A DNA stretch of 64,000 bases from Rhynchopus sp. YZ270_cl-10 (taxonomy: Eukaryota > Euglenozoa > Diplonemea > Diplonemida > Diplonemidae): contig OZ037880.1 in the NCBI GenBank assembly GCA_964035575.1, positions 124,001 through 188,000 of the forward strand, read 5' to 3'. Positions 9,760 through 21,302 of this stretch are shown piece by piece. The notes under the pieces are model-generated. The model searched no databases and was not told the DNA's origin. It saw only the letters and a program-made list of their open reading frames with translations. Position 1 is the first letter of the stretch. Every line of letters starts with the position of its first letter. The position numbers were made by a program, and so were the translations under genes.

Positions 9760-10077
9760 TCACACCTCGATGCCGTCTGTGGGAAAGTCGTCCGAGGCTA
9801 GCACACCAACCCCCGCAAGGTTGTTCTCCGCAAGCGCATCGTCTTGGTCCTGGTCACCCCACAGTGCAGCCGCCTCACGCTGCATGGTCTTCTTGTCTTT
9901 GCTCTTGCTCTTGTTGCCCTTGTCCAGCTGCACGTTCAGGATGTCATTGATAGACGGAAGGTCGCTCTGCGGTGACCCTACACACATCCCCAACCCACTC
10001 AAACCCAAGCCATTGCTTGCAGAGAGCCCAGTTCCAAGACTCAAGTCTCCATCCAGAGACAGATCCCCATCATTCAT
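9760..10077 (-). CDS. small acidic protein of unknown function (105 aa)
   Basis: ATG 10077 to TGA 9762-9760, one exon. The N-terminal third is low-complexity (repeated GDLSLD/GLGLSG units). The middle has a more ordered stretch (DLPSINDILNVQLDKG), then a lysine-rich segment (KSKSKDKKTMQREAAALW) and an acidic tail. No signal peptide or membrane segment. The LPSINDIL stretch may be a short binding helix. No family recognised. It is a credible gene because of its clean ATG, codon usage like its neighbours and lack of any better reading on the other strand. Confidence 0.6.
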   Translation of the reverse strand: MNDGDLSLDGDLSLGTGLSASNGLGLSGLGMCVGSPQSDLPSINDILNVQLDKGNKSKSKDKKTMQREAAALWGDQDQDDALAENNLAGVGVLASDDFPTDGIEV

Positions 10078-10190
10078 GTAAAGTCAAATGCCGCCAACGC
10101 AAAAAAGGGGGAAATAGTTGGTTTTGTGTACCTTAGTGGAAAGGAGGTTGAAGGTGCGTCTAGGACCTCCTTACAGTTGCAGAAGGGTCG

Positions 10191-10299
10191 TAAAAAGGTT
10201 ACTTGAAATACAAAGCCCTCTCGGGACAGTGTACCGGGTGTACCGGGTGTCCAGGACACCCAACCTTGCAGTCCTACATCCATTTCGGGTTACATCTGG
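10191..10299 (-). repeat. SINE-like repeat family 1, copy b (near complete)
   Basis: Plus-strand order: A-run, GGTTACTTGAAATACAAAGC, CCTCTCGGGACAGTGTACCG, a duplicated ACCGGGTGT, CACCCAACCTTGCAGTC and CATCCATTTCGGGTTACAT. In the minus sense it runs from ATGTAAC to a T-run. Confidence 0.75.
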
Positions 10300-10866
10300 A
10301 AAAAAATACTTCGTGCATCCCTAGGGGACAATGCCAACGCAGAACTCAAGGATGCAACAACGGCCACCGAGTTTCTGTGGATTAAGAAGTACGCAGCTTA
10401 TCATGCAGGCCACCTGAAGGAGTAGTGCAAAGTGGCTAGTGTTAGAGGAAATAGGAGGGTGTGATGACTGTTTTTTGGGTTGTTGTGATGATTTCCTTTT
10501 CGTGTTTTTAAAAATTCGCAAAGAAAATCAAGGCAAAGAAAAATCGCAGAAAAAATCTAAAAATATCTAAACCATCAAACAGACGGAGTTTTTGTTTGTA
10601 TTCTTCAAAATAAATCAATGAAGGCGTGCAGGGAACCCCACCTGTGTTGTGTCATAGTGAATAGGCACTACAATCTGTGGTCTTTTTGGTTCATTTTGGG
10701 AATTTTGAAAGCGGAAAGACAGTTGTGATAGTGATATAACCACCCTTCTGCAATCTCTGTTTCTATCTACTTTCTCCTCCTCCCTTCACGTGTCACAAAT
10801 TCATGTTCAAAATCATAATCCTTCTTTCCACGCGACAAATCGCATCGAACAAGCAGTCTCTGCTTT

Positions 10867-10915
10867 TAAAAAAGGGTGTCCTGAAATACAAAGCCCTCTC
10901 GTGAACAGTGTACCT
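10867..10915 (-). repeat. SINE-like repeat family 1, copy c (truncated)
   Basis: Carries only the tail-proximal block: TCCTGAAATACAAAGCCCTC followed by TCGTGAACAGTGTACC. Confidence 0.7.
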
Positions 10916-11086
10916 AAAAATCAGTACGACACATTGCATCTAACAGAAAGGTCCAAGAGGGACGCAAAACCCCCCCCAAAAAGATCTAATTTCCCTCAAA
11001 AGAGAGTTTTTTTTTTTCTGCACATCAGTTTCTCCTCCTTCCTTCTTGGACGACTCCTTTCGGCCCTCATTTCTCACAAAATTCGC

Positions 11087-14000
11087 CTACAGGACAACAC
11101 CAACCGACACTGGAGAGCGTGTTGTTGCGCTGCGTTTCACTGGAGGTTTGCCTTCTGGGCTGAGGACATGCTGTTTGTCGAATGCAGGGGGGGACCATTG
11201 CACTGTGCTGTTCAGCCTGCGGGGTTCTGTGACGGGCTCTGCGAAGTAGGGCGGTGGTGTGGTGTGGGTCTGGGTGCTTGGGTCTGCACGGTCTGCACGG
11301 TGTGGTGCTGTGTGCGGCGGTGTGGAGGCGTGGTTGCGGTGGAGCACTGCGTACGGCGTGTCGACGCCGGCCTTTGTGTTGCTGCGGTTCTGCAGCTGTC
11401 TGCGTTGCACAGCACGCTCGGCAGGGTGCTGTGGACGTGTGGGTGTGGATAGGGTGCGCTCCCGCAGGTCCTGGTCACGCCGCCGCTCTCCTTCCTGCTG
11501 TGCACACAGCGCTGCTTCAACCTCACTACGCGCACCACGTTCCGCCTGCAACGCCTCGCTCAGCTCCCGCACATCCTCCTCACGCTGCCGCAATACCGCA
11601 CGCAACCGGTCCTGCTCTGCGCTCGAATCCTTGCTCATCCCGTTCTGAATCGTTTCCAACTCCGAAATCAACGTCTTAACTTGTTTTCTGTGACAATATA
11701 AGATAAGAGCAAAATGACGCAAATGGCCATACCTCATATCCTGCGTCTCCTTGCACGAAGCCTCCCTCCGGTGTCCTTCGCGCTTGAAGTCCTTCTCTTT
11801 GCGTTCGTATGCTGCAGTGGACATCGCCAACTTGTCGACAAGCACTTTCGCCTCTGTGTCTTTGATGCTGATCTGTGTTAATGAAAAAATTGAAATAGGT
11901 TGACCCCTTTTCTTTTACCGATATGCGGACCACAGAAAAAAATGAAAAAAGGTCCCATGGTGTGGCTGACGGCCCCAAAATAGCACTTTTTCGCACCCCT
12001 TTCAGCCACATCCCATTTAAAATCGGTCCAATAATTACGCTTTTTTTCCCGGTGATATTTTGGTGAAATAACCACAACATACCTGTCTACGGAGTTGCTC
12101 CACTGTCTTGGCAGAAGACTCGAGTCGCCTCTTGGACTCTTCGAAGTCGGCTTTGAGTGTCTTAAGGTCAGCGTACTGCTTGGCAGCCTGCTTTTGGAAT
12201 TTGTTCTTTGCTTCGACTGCGGCTTCACGCTCTTTCCCGGCCTCGGTTTGGGTGTCGTGGAGCGTCTGTTTGTCGGATTCCATTTGCTCAATGAGGAGCG
12301 TCAGTTGGAGGACACGGTTGCGCAGTGCTGCGAGCTCCTCGCTGTCGACACGCTGCTGCTGCAGGAGTGTTTCCTTTTCGTGCAGGCTGCTGTGGAGGGT
12401 GGCGAGCTGCGTGGTGAGGGTGCCGACCTTGTCTTCTGTGGTCTGCTGCAGGTCTGCGGCTTTGTCGCTCTGTGCGGCGACCGTGTTTTCAAAGCGCGCG
12501 ACCTGTTCATGCAAACGCTCGTTCTCGGAGCGTAGTGACCTGATAGACGCGCTCTGCACAGCCGCCTCCTCCCTCGCCTGCACGCGCTCCTCCTCGACTG
12601 CAGTGCGTCGCTCCTTCGCTGCGTTCCATTCCTTTTCCAGCCACGAAGAATGCTTTTCTAACTCCTCACCTCGTCTGGAGCTTTCGGCAGCCTCACGCCG
12701 TGCTACTGCTGTTTGCTGCTTGAGTGTCGCAGCCGTATGTAACGTTGCGGTGGCAGTGTCAATGATGTGCTGGAGTTTTTGTTTAGAATTTATTTTGTCG
12801 CTGTGAATCTTTGCGACCGAAATGTCAGGAAAAGCGTCCAAAGCTGTCGTCAAACAGACCTGCTGAAATGCGCGGGTGATGGCAGTCGCAAGCGACTCAA
12901 CACGCTCCTCCCTTCCCGCAGCAGCCTTCTTCGCCTCCGCAAGCGCGTCCTCGTGTCTCCTGCTGTTGCTGCTCACCTGAAAGATCTTCGCAGTCTGCTT
13001 CTCGATAATCGCCTCGACCCGTTTTTTCTCGGTTTCTGCACGCTTTTCGAATGCCTTCGCTTGGGATGCGAGCTCGCGTTTGAAGCGTTTTGCTTCGTCA
13101 GATGGAGGCGGTGTAGGGGGGTTGTTCTGCAGGGCATCCAGCTTTGCTGCCGTGGAGGCGGTCTCTGCACGCTGCGCTTCAAGCTCTTGTTTGGTGGCAT
13201 CGAGTTGTGCATGAGTGGCCTGTACATTGGCCATCATCTCTTTGAGAAGCACCCTGGTCTCGTTGAGCTGTGCCTCCTTCGATAAGGTGCTGTTCTTCTC
13301 CATCTGCAGCTGCTCCTCCTTCAGCGCAACGATCTCGTCTTTGTGCTGTTTGTATTCCTGCTGTTGCGCTTCGTGCGCGGCGTTCTTTGCGGTGAGAAGA
13401 TCTACCTGGGTCTTCAGAGCCTCTGCCTCGCTGGTGAAGGCTTCGTTTTCTCTTGCCTTCTCTTTCTTCAACATCTCCAGGTCTGCCATCATCTCGTCGA
13501 TGTCGCTTTGCGTACTACGAAAAGCGTCCTCTCTCTTCTCAAGCTTTGCCTCGAGGACTGTGATGTACTGTTCTTGTTGGTGCAGCTTTTGTTGTAAAGG
13601 CTTTTCGCGTGCAAGCCCTGCTTGGTACATCGATTCTGCGTGTTCAGAATCGGCCTTGAGTTGCACAGACTTCGCCTCCAACGCCTCAAGCTGGTCTGCA
13701 GTGGGGAGCTGCGCCATCAGCTCCTGCAGTTTATTGACAACACCGTTTCTCTGCTGCAGGTCTGCCTCCAATACCGCAAGCTTTGCGTCCCTCTCCGCCA
13801 CTCCACTCTTAAGCGCAGTGTTCGCTGCTGCAAGCTCACTGCACTCTGTCTTCATCTTCTCTAGCACACGGTGCACCTCAGCTTCATATGCCAGCATCTC
13901 CTCTGCTGAAGGCGCTGGGGCAGACGTTGTGCTCTGCTGCGACGGCGCAGGCGAGGCCTTGACGCTGTGGGTACTCACAGAGGCAGGAGAACGCTGTGTA

Positions 14001-14263
14001 GGAGAGCTGAAGAGGCGCTGTGGGGAGCGTGCGGTACTGTGGGCGTGGGCGTGGGTGTGGGTGTTTCGCAGAAGCGAATGTGTCTGCACCCCAGGCGACC
14101 GCGAAGGTGGTGAGTGCACCCCATGCTGCCTTGGCTGTGTGTGACTCAGTGTATGCCCCGGGCCCATCGAGGCACCCGGGGTGCGAGCCGAATAAGGCGA
14201 CGTCTGGTGAAACTCATCTTCCGTCAGTTGACTCACATCCCCTACTACACTGCTTTCGTCCAT
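11087..14263 (-). CDS. long coiled-coil protein (973 aa)
   Basis: Exons 14263-12083, 11872-11733 and 11687-11087; introns of 210 and 45 nt start GTATGT and GTATGG. The first 115 residues are low-complexity (Ser, Thr, Pro, His), with SP/TP dipeptides and a HTHAHAHS run. Residues from about 120 to 850 are almost continuous heptad-like sequence rich in Glu, Gln, Ala, Lys and Leu, predicted as a long parallel coiled coil. The last 120 residues are basic and Pro/Thr-rich. No motor, FHA or membrane domain is visible. Such proteins are usually cytoskeletal, centrosomal/basal-body or tethering scaffolds; the specific role cannot be told. SP/TP sites in both tails suggest phospho-control, which is inference. 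Confidence 0.85.
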
Positions 14264-14443
14264 ATCTCAAAATGCAAATAATCTGGAGAGTGGTTTTTGA
14301 AGTGAGGGTGATAGTTCGTGGAATCATACGTGGAAAAGCGAAATCTATTTTCGCCTCTCTTTTCGCCCTTTAAATAAAGAGAAAATACTGACTGTGGTAA
14401 TGTGAGGAGCATAATACACTGAGCATTGCCGCAAGATGAATAA

Positions 14444-14518
14444 GAAAGTGAAGTTGATAGTGCAAACGCCTCTGGGACGCAGGCACTGACACTCCGCGGG
14501 TTATCGAACCCCGGAGTG
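14444..14518 (-). repeat. SINE-like repeat family 2, copy a (best copy)
   Basis: Plus strand: AGTGAAGTTGATAGTGCAAA, CGCCTCTGGGACGCAGGCAC, TGACACTCCGCGGG, TTATCGAACCCCGGAGTG. The last part folds as CACTCCG...CGGAGTG around GGGTT/AACCC. In the minus sense GGGGTTCGATAACCC resembles a tRNA T-arm with one extra loop base. Confidence 0.7.
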
Positions 14519-15049
14519 ATGCGCATGGGAGTGGTTTACAAGAAGAAAACCAAAGAAGTGGAAAGACCACCAGGACAGCGAGGAGAAGGAAAACTTAAAA
14601 TAATGTGATACATTTGTCTTTTTTTTGGCGTTGATTTTTATTGTTTTGAAAATCGATAAAAAATGGGGCGGGGAGGGGAGAATAGGGAGACAAAAAAAAG
14701 GCAAATAACATCAAAAAAAAACACAAAAAAAAAAAATTGAAGCATTTAATATGTTTGCCCGGGGATTGTGGATGTTTTCCCTCCTATTTTTTTCAACTAT
14801 TTCATTAGCGAGCGTATTTTTTTTTCATTTGGAACACAGATTTCCAACTGATTTTGTTTTTTTTTTAATCGCAATCTACGAGAAGGGCTGTAGTTTTTTT
14901 AATTTTTTTTTTGGATGCTCTCTCGTAGTTGGTCGATATTGTTAAGTTGTTTTGGTTAAAGTGGGGAAAACAATGTCGATGAAGGGGGTCCGGACTGTGA
15001 TGTAGCTTCAAAAAAAGGGTAGGATGTTGGGGGAGAGAAAAAAAAAAGA

Positions 15050-15093
15050 AAAGTTTATAAGATGACTCTACGCCTCTCGTGCTTAGTCACCTT
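15050..15093 (-). repeat. dispersed hairpin repeat, copy 3 (type copy)
   Basis: AAAGTTTATAAGATGACTC, TACGCCTCTCGTGCTTAG, TCACCTT. The arms AAGATGACT and AGTCACCTT pair with one G-T/A-C difference; the loop is the CCTCTCGTG region. Confidence 0.8.
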
Positions 15094-16180
15094 GGGGCAC
15101 AAACAAATAAAAAGAAAGTGGAAGAAAAATTCAAATACAGATGTTTACTATTTTAGCAAACAGTAAGCACCAAAGGGTGACACATGGTGTGTACTCCCTT
15201 ATATTGGAAGAAGTAGTTGTATTTTGCATAGACTAAATTATAGTTCTGTTGTGCGGCTATTTTATCTTCCATGACAAACCAGGCTATTTTTTTATCAAAA
15301 AAAAAAGTTGACTGGAAAAAAAAACAAAAAAAAAACAGCACAAAAAAATGTAGGCGAGGGGGGAGTGGGTGTGGGGAGGGGCAAAGGAAACAGAAGGCTC
15401 TAAGGGGAGGGGTAAGGGGGGAGATGGAGGAGATAACAGAAAAATGACGTTTCCCGGCACACATTTCATTTTGGAGAAAGATTGCTTGTTGGACTGGGGG
15501 TGTGTTTCGGGGGGAGTTTTTTTTAAATCTCCCAATTTCCACAGTACATTTATTTCAATATTCAAAACTGATGCCATATAAAGTGGGCTCCCCCATAAAA
15601 GGCGGCATGTCATTCAAAAATAACATGTTTTTTGTTTTGTTTTTAAATTTTGTGCAAAAATTTAAAATAAACAAAACAAAAAAAGACACTTTGATGTCTG
15701 GTCTCAGTATCGTTGTTCTTGATCTACGTGTACATTCCTTGATTCCTTTCTGAGGTCTTTTCTCTCTGCTCAAATAAAGCAAAATAACAGCCGCTAAAAT
15801 AGCTTTTTTCAGAACATATTTGAGAAGGATGCCACAGAAGGAAATAACGGGTAATATTAAAATCATAGTGCACCGTGGTTTATATCAACGTTCTATTTCC
15901 GTTTTGATGGTTGTCTTTACTTTTATCTAGCGTGGTATTGTTTTTTTTTTTTTTTTTTTGTTTTTTTTTGGGATACGCAAAAAAAAAAGGCTGTAGCGGG
16001 GGAAGGGAAATTGAATGGGTGATAAATCTAATGGGAGCAAGAAGGGTGAAAGGGCTTTTGAAAAAACCCCCCAAAACCCTTCTATGTGTGGGGAGGTTTT
16101 ATTATTTTTTTTTTGGAGTGTTTGGTAAAAAGTCGGCAACTTAATTTTGAAGAAAAAAAAGAGTAAAATTTAAACATAAA

Positions 16181-16204
16181 AAGGTGAACCTCACGGCACA
16201 CCTT
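16181..16204. repeat. short hairpin AAGGTG...CACCTT (possible family member)
   Basis: AAGGTGAACCTCACGGCACACCTT is a 24-bp stem-loop 400 bp past the PUF stop codon. It has the family arms but lacks the CCTAAGCC block. Confidence 0.35.
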
Positions 16205-16604
16205 GTGGTACCAAAAACAACAAAATAAGAAAGAGGTGTGGAAAAAGCTCTCGTGCTTTTGTCACCAAATTAATAAAGTTTTTAAAACAACAACAAAAAA
16301 AAAAAAAATCGTTCAAATAAAAATGTTAGCAGCCTCTATAGAAGCACAATATTTTGCTTTCGTTTTCCTCTGTCTACCTTTTTTTTTTCTCATTGATAGT
16401 TTTCTTATTGTAGATCCGCAAAAAATTACATTTTTTTTTGAACAGCAAATTGAAAAAATACATGTACATTTTAATATTTTTTTGAATATTTTATCTCCAA
16501 AAAAAAAAAAATCCAAATCTAGAATTTCTCTCTATTCTCTCGCTCTCTCTCTATTTTTTTTTTTCTTTGAACTCATCAAAAATTCAACAAAAAGAAAAAC
16601 AGAT

Positions 16605-18626
16605 TTAGGGGGCAGCAACGATGGGGGTGGCAGATGCCTGGACGTTGACGGCCTGGCGGGTCCTTTGCGCCTGCTCGGAGATGACCTGGTTTTCGGGCGA
16701 GACGGAGCGCTCCTGCCTGGAGGGGTTGTAGGAGCCTGCACGCCTGCCTCCCTTCTTGACGCGCTTGTTGAGCTTGCCCTCAATGCGGTAGCCGTATGGG
16801 CAGTCGTTGATGAAGGGTGTGATCTGTGCCTTGATGTGGTCCAGCATGGACGCAGGTGCATTGTCAACAGCGCACTGCACAACAAAGTTGCCAAACCCAT
16901 CCCACATCAGCTTCTGCAGGTCCTTCAACACCTCGTTAATGATCTTCACCTTCGCCGCGTCGCTGACCACCACAAACAGCTTCTCAATCACACACGACGA
17001 AAACTTGTTTGTCGCGAGCTCCGAGACACGCCCCTCCAGCTTCTCAGCGAGGATCTGTTGGGAAAATATATGATCATGTGCTTCCCTCCGGTAACAATAG
17101 GTGTTCATACCTCACCGTAGACCTCCTGTCCCTTGATGGCGTGCTGCAGCACGTAGTTGCCGTACATGTCGGTGAAGAGGTGCTCAGCGACACTCATGAT
17201 CTGCATCTGGAGCTGCGTCTTCAGCTGTGTGGTGGTGTGGGTGTGTGTTTTTGGATATGTTCCTTTTGCATACGTTGTTGTCCTTAGCGTTGTCGAGGCA
17301 GCGCTGGATGGTGACACAGCCGGTCTGGTCCTGTGCAAGGGGTACGAGGTTGACAATGACCATGTCGAAGATGTGCTCGACATCCTGCGGGCGTGTGGCG
17401 GACCACCTGCTGAGAACAGCGACAATGACCTTGCGGCCGTTGATGCTCTTGCAGATCTTCTGCCCAGAGGTGCAGATCGCCTCAACCACGATGGTGACGT
17501 CCTCGTCGCAGACGGCGGCAACGATCTCAACAAAGACGTCGCTTCCTGTGTTCGACTCGCAGAGCTCGTCCAGGAAAGCAACGCCAGTGTGCAGAAGGAG
17601 GCTCGCCTGCTCTGCGTCCGCACGCTTCAGCAGCGCACGCACAACCTTCGAGCCGTGCTGGTGCGACGCCACAGTGCCGAACTTCGTCGACAGCTCAACA
17701 ATCTTCGCAGACACCGCCTGCGAGTCCTCAACCTCCTCGATGGCCTGCACGGTGGCCCTGCTGCCCTCGTTGGTCTGTGCGTAGGCGCAGAGGTCCAGGG
17801 TGCTGAGGTTCACATTGCCTGGTGCGTGCTGCACGATGCGCTGTGCCGACGACTCGCGCATCATGGAGGGCGGCGACAGCGGCATCGGGACAGACGACGG
17901 CGGCAGCATGGCGTTCGTTGGGCTCGACGTGGGCGACACGCCGGTGAAGTTGTTGAGCACTGCGCTGAGCTGCATCTGGCTGGACAGGGTCTGCGCGAGG
18001 GCGATGTCGTACTGGTCCAAGTAGGGGTCGCTGAGGGGGGACACCGGGACGGGGGAGGTGCCCATCATGGGCATCATCTGGGGGGATGTGTTCATGGGCA
18101 TGGGGACGTTGTGCGGGACCATGTGGGGGGAGGTGTTGAAGGGCACCTGGGACGACATCATGGGGGGCGACATGCCCATGTGGCCGTGCTGCGGCATGTG
18201 GTGTGGCATGTGGTGGTGCGGTGCGTGCTGCATCGGCATGTCGAAGCTTGGCGGGTACGGTGCGGCGCCCTTCGGCTGCATGATCAGGAACATGTTGTTG
18301 CTCAGACCGACGTCAATCGCCTTCACAGCCTCGTCGTTCGCGACGATGGTCGACATCAGCATCAGGTCAAACGTCTCCACAGGCGCGTTGAACGCGTGCA
18401 TCACGTGCTTGTACAGTGATCCAACAGTCAATGTCGCCAGATCACAGGGCACGGCGTGAACCTGAACACCATCATGGTGCATCACGCTGATGGTGTGCGG
18501 CTGTGAAGAGAGTGGTAGTGGTTGTTTGTTAGGAAAAAAAGTGTTGGACTTTGCATAAGCAAGCAAAATCATGAAACTCAAACTTTGCAGAGAAGTGTTA
18601 CATACCAGGGAGGTCGGGGCAGTCAT
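16605..18626 (-). CDS. Pumilio/PUF-family RNA-binding protein (603 aa)
   Basis: Exons 18626-18606 (MTAPTSL), 18500-17274, 17224-17111 and 17054-16605; introns 105, 49 and 56 nt, all GTATG. The N-terminal 75 residues have a ubiquitin-like/PB1-like length and pattern. A Met/Pro/His-rich linker follows (many HMP and SPPM units), then the helical PUF repeats over about 260 residues. RNA-reading tripeptides are visible in the last repeats: TGCVTIQ, GNYVLQ, SSCVIE, GNFVVQ. By the known PUF code NYxxQ, SCxxE and NFxxQ read U, G and U, so the protein should bind the classic UGU core in mRNA 3' UTRs and repress or localise messages in the cytoplasm. Earlier repeats are diverged. The tail is basic with RS/SPE sites. 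Confidence 0.93.
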
Positions 18627-18915
18627 CTTGGAGATTATTTTTTTTTACGCAAAAAAGCAAAATATCTATGGGGGAGAGAAAGAAAGGGTGTTGTGTTAGT
18701 GTTTAGGAAACTGTCGGTGGGGTGTTGTGTGGGAGGTCAGGGTGGTTGATGTGAATAGCAAAACTAGGTGTCCATCCCCCCCTCCATTATTTTGAACGTA
18801 GGGATACCACCATTGTATTGGTAGTTGGGTACTGGGTTTTGGGGGTTTATTTCATTCTATTTTCTTTCGTATTTCCTCCCAAAAAAAAAAAAAAAAAAAA
18901 ACTGATGAAGCCCGC

Positions 18916-19125
18916 ATGAAAGACGAAATGGCCTCACGGGCACAATATGTCTTTGAAGAAAACAGGGCGATTCTTTTTCGTTTGTTGTATAGACAAATCA
19001 CCCAACCAAGTCTTCTCTTGGAGCCAGCATTCAGGTGCCCTTTTGTTACATCTGACAACCACCTAGCTCGGGTAGGTACTATACGAAGGCATCGCACTGC
19101 ACACTATATTTCTTTTTTCCTTTGA
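18916..19125 (+). CDS. possible plus-strand small gene or exon (69 aa)
   Basis: ATG-started frame with a protein-like N-terminal half (MKDEMASRAQYVFEENRAIL, then FRLLYRQITQPSLLLEP) that looks like a charged amphipathic helix. A GTAGGT donor-like site at 19072 and a strong T-rich acceptor TTTGCAG ending at 19200 could join it to a downstream exon (frame open to about 19330). The helix-then-Arg-rich pattern faintly recalls mitochondrial uS14, but no zinc or RNRC-type motif is present, so I do not name it. Its 3' part runs into a dispersed repeat. Confidence 0.25.
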   Translation: MKDEMASRAQYVFEENRAILFRLLYRQITQPSLLLEPAFRCPFVTSDNHLARVGTIRRHRTAHYISFFL

Positions 19126-19127
19126 AA

Positions 19128-19175
19128 ACTTGGTCGTATTAGTGTAAGACACCCGAGGATGAACTCCCATTATAC
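19128..19175 (+). repeat. CCGAGGATG repeat, copy 2
   Basis: TTGGTCGTATTAGTGTAAGA, CACCCGAGGATGAACTCCC, ATTATAC. Same orientation as 3803-3840; the part GTATTAGTGT...ACACCCGAGGATG also occurs inverted at 57187-57216. Confidence 0.55.
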
Positions 19176-20420
19176 TTTCTTTTTTTTTTTTTTTTGCAGG
19201 TTCTGCCCCACAGAGGCGAAGATTGCTCACCGTCGTGTAGTTTCCTTCCGCTTTTTTATATATTCGTGCAACACACAAAAGCTGTGTACCCAGCACTTCA
19301 AAAAAAAAAATTCCCCCCTCCTTAGTGAATGGCGCTTCAGCACTATCCACTATAAGAGAAACGCTGGTTAAAATGTGTCTAACCAGATCTGTACTTGGTC
19401 AACATCTGTAAAAACGGTTGTATCCGTCCGGTAGGTAACCAAGGTCTTGTATTTATTTTTTGTCTCCGGTTTTATCCATTTTTTTTAGAATTAGAAGGGT
19501 TCCAAAGGGGTTGGCCATATACCATAAAAGTCAACCCACTTCTTTTTCCGTTTCTTTCCAAGGGTAAGGGAACATAGTGTTTTTTTTTTCCTCGTTTTAG
19601 ATACATTTTCGGAACGCCTCACATTCTCTCTTACCTCTACCGTATACTGTAGTGTGAGGATGAGGACAGGGCGGGTCGGTTTTGTTTGTTTGTTTGTTTG
19701 TTTTTTTTTTTTGGATAAATTGTGAAAGTAGTATAGTTGCCACCTATTCAAACTCTGCTTTCCCTTTTACTCACGTAACAGCCTCAAATCGTGGGCCGTT
19801 TTTTAATCTGAGGAATGAACACCACTTTACTTTTACCTACAATTTTTTAAACGAATTTTGTGGATTGAGTGCTACTATGGGGTATGAGGTGGGGGGGGAG
19901 ATGCCGAAAGAGAAAAAAAGAAGATGAACTAATGTGTATCTTTTGCGCACACATGACATCTTTGAAAAAGAGAATAGGGTTTCGCATGGTGCGACTCTAC
20001 TGTGTGTAAGCCCACCTTAAGAAAAGAGAAAAACATCATTTCATATACTTTCTTTTCTAAACGAAAAGAAGGTAAAGAGGGTGCGAAAAAAAATATGAAA
20101 ATCATTGTTTAATGAAATATACCTCCACAACACAACACCAAAAAAAAATAATGTGGACACGAACGGAGAGTCATTGTGATATCATTTTTTTTCTTCAAAA
20201 TAGGCTGGGTAATGGAAATGAGAAAAAATGAATAAATAACGAGAATAACGAGAGAGCAGAGAGGGGGGGAAGGGAGAGACGTTGAGGAGACCCATTATTA
20301 TTTGGGAACATTTTTTTTTTTTTTTTTTTTTTTGTTGCTGATGTATTCACGTCAAGCTACTCCCTTTTTGATCTCTTTTCAGTCCCCCCCTTCTCCACCT
20401 CACGGAGGGGGGAAATACAT

Positions 20421-20459
20421 TTGGAAGATGAACGTAAGCATCACGGTGCTTAGCCACCC
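20421..20459 (-). repeat. dispersed hairpin repeat, copy 5
   Basis: GAAGATGAACGTAAGCATCA then CGGTGCTTAGCCACCC; the arms GTAAGC and GCTTAG plus GATG/CCACC form the stem. Confidence 0.7.
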
Positions 20460-20933
20460 TGAAATAGAAACTTAACACTAATCACACGATAAAACCCATG
20501 GGAGAGGTTGTGGTGAAACGCACACAGCTCGACCTGTTTGGTGAGGAGTGGCTCTGCAGCGCGGTTCGTCCCTAGAACCGCAAAGTGTGTTCAAAGTGCG
20601 TTGTTTCTATTTCCTCCTTCATTTCATGAGGTGACATAAAAAAAAAAAATGGTAGTTATTGATGCAGATACCTCTGACTGACCCACGATGTCAGCCATCC
20701 GGATTGAAAAGCACAATAAAATGATTTAGGGAAAGTGGAAAAAGGAAATGGGTTTGCCCAAATAGCTATGACAACCCGCGGTTGAATTCACTATTGTGAC
20801 ATAACAAATATTGACACAGTTTTTTTTTTTGGGGGAGGGGGGACTACCAGATAATCCCAACCCTATTAAAACAACAAAGCACGCAGGGCAAGAAAAAAAC
20901 AACTCTCATTTCACTCTCCGTTTTTAGTAAAAG

Positions 20934-20975
20934 AAAAGTTTGGTAAGATGAACGCAAGCCTCGATGTGATCACCT
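20934..20975 (-). repeat. dispersed hairpin repeat, copy 6
   Basis: AAGTTTGGTAAGATGAACGC, AAGCCTCGATGTGATCACCT. It has the family lead GTTTGGTAAGATGAAC and the closing TCACCT but a degraded second inner arm. Confidence 0.65.
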
Positions 20976-21160
20976 AATAATAGATAGATTGTCGCAAAAT
21001 ACTTATCTTTAAAAATAAGCCAAAGTCTCTCGTTCGAATCAACAAATGTCGCTAAAAACCCTAACAACAACAAAGAAAAAATGGGGGGTCGCATTTCTGA
21101 AACGCGCACCACTGAAAACCACCTCTTGAAAAAAAAAAATAGTAACTATGTATTGCCGTA

Positions 21161-21272
21161 AAAAAGAAGTTGACTTGAAATACAACAGCCCTCTTGTGAC
21201 AGTGTACCTGGGTAGTGCATGACCGGTGTACCGGGGTGGACACCCAACCATGCAGTCATCCATCCACTTCAG
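21161..21272 (-). repeat. SINE-like repeat family 1, copy d (near complete)
   Basis: AAAAAGAAGTTGACTTGAAA, TACAACAGCCCTCTTGTGAC, AGTGTACC, ACCGGTGTACCGGGGTGGAC, ACCCAACCATGCAGTCATCC, ATCCACTTC. It is followed 30 bp later by a family 2 copy in the same orientation. Confidence 0.75.
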
Positions 21273-21302
21273 AAAAACCCATTAAATGAGCCACACCAGT
21301 AG

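Larger units (their letters stand above)
10078..11086. other. intergenic spacer with two SINE-like copies
   Basis: AT-rich kilobase between the 105-aa gene and the end of the coiled-coil gene. It contains SINE-like family 1 copies at 10191-10299 and 10867-10915; nothing else was recognised. Confidence 0.6.
14264..16604. other. 2.3-kb intergenic spacer, A/T-run rich
   Basis: Very A/T-rich, with many homopolymers. It holds a SINE-like family 2 copy (14444-14518), a strong hairpin (15050-15093) and a small hairpin (16181-16204). No coding segment recognised. Confidence 0.6.

Noticed and set aside
14490-14518. Possible tRNA gene because of a T-arm-like GGTTCGATAAC
   Set aside because: The loop has one base too many, no D-arm or anticodon arm flanks it, and the sequence belongs to a dispersed repeat with truncated copies.
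17157-18419. 420-codon plus-strand frame opposite PUF
   Set aside because: Shadow frame rich in His, Arg and Val; the PUF reading is unambiguous.
20550-20590. GCGCGGTTCGTCCCTAGAACCGC as a tRNA or Pol III box
   Set aside because: It is a small inverted repeat lacking tRNA architecture on either side.
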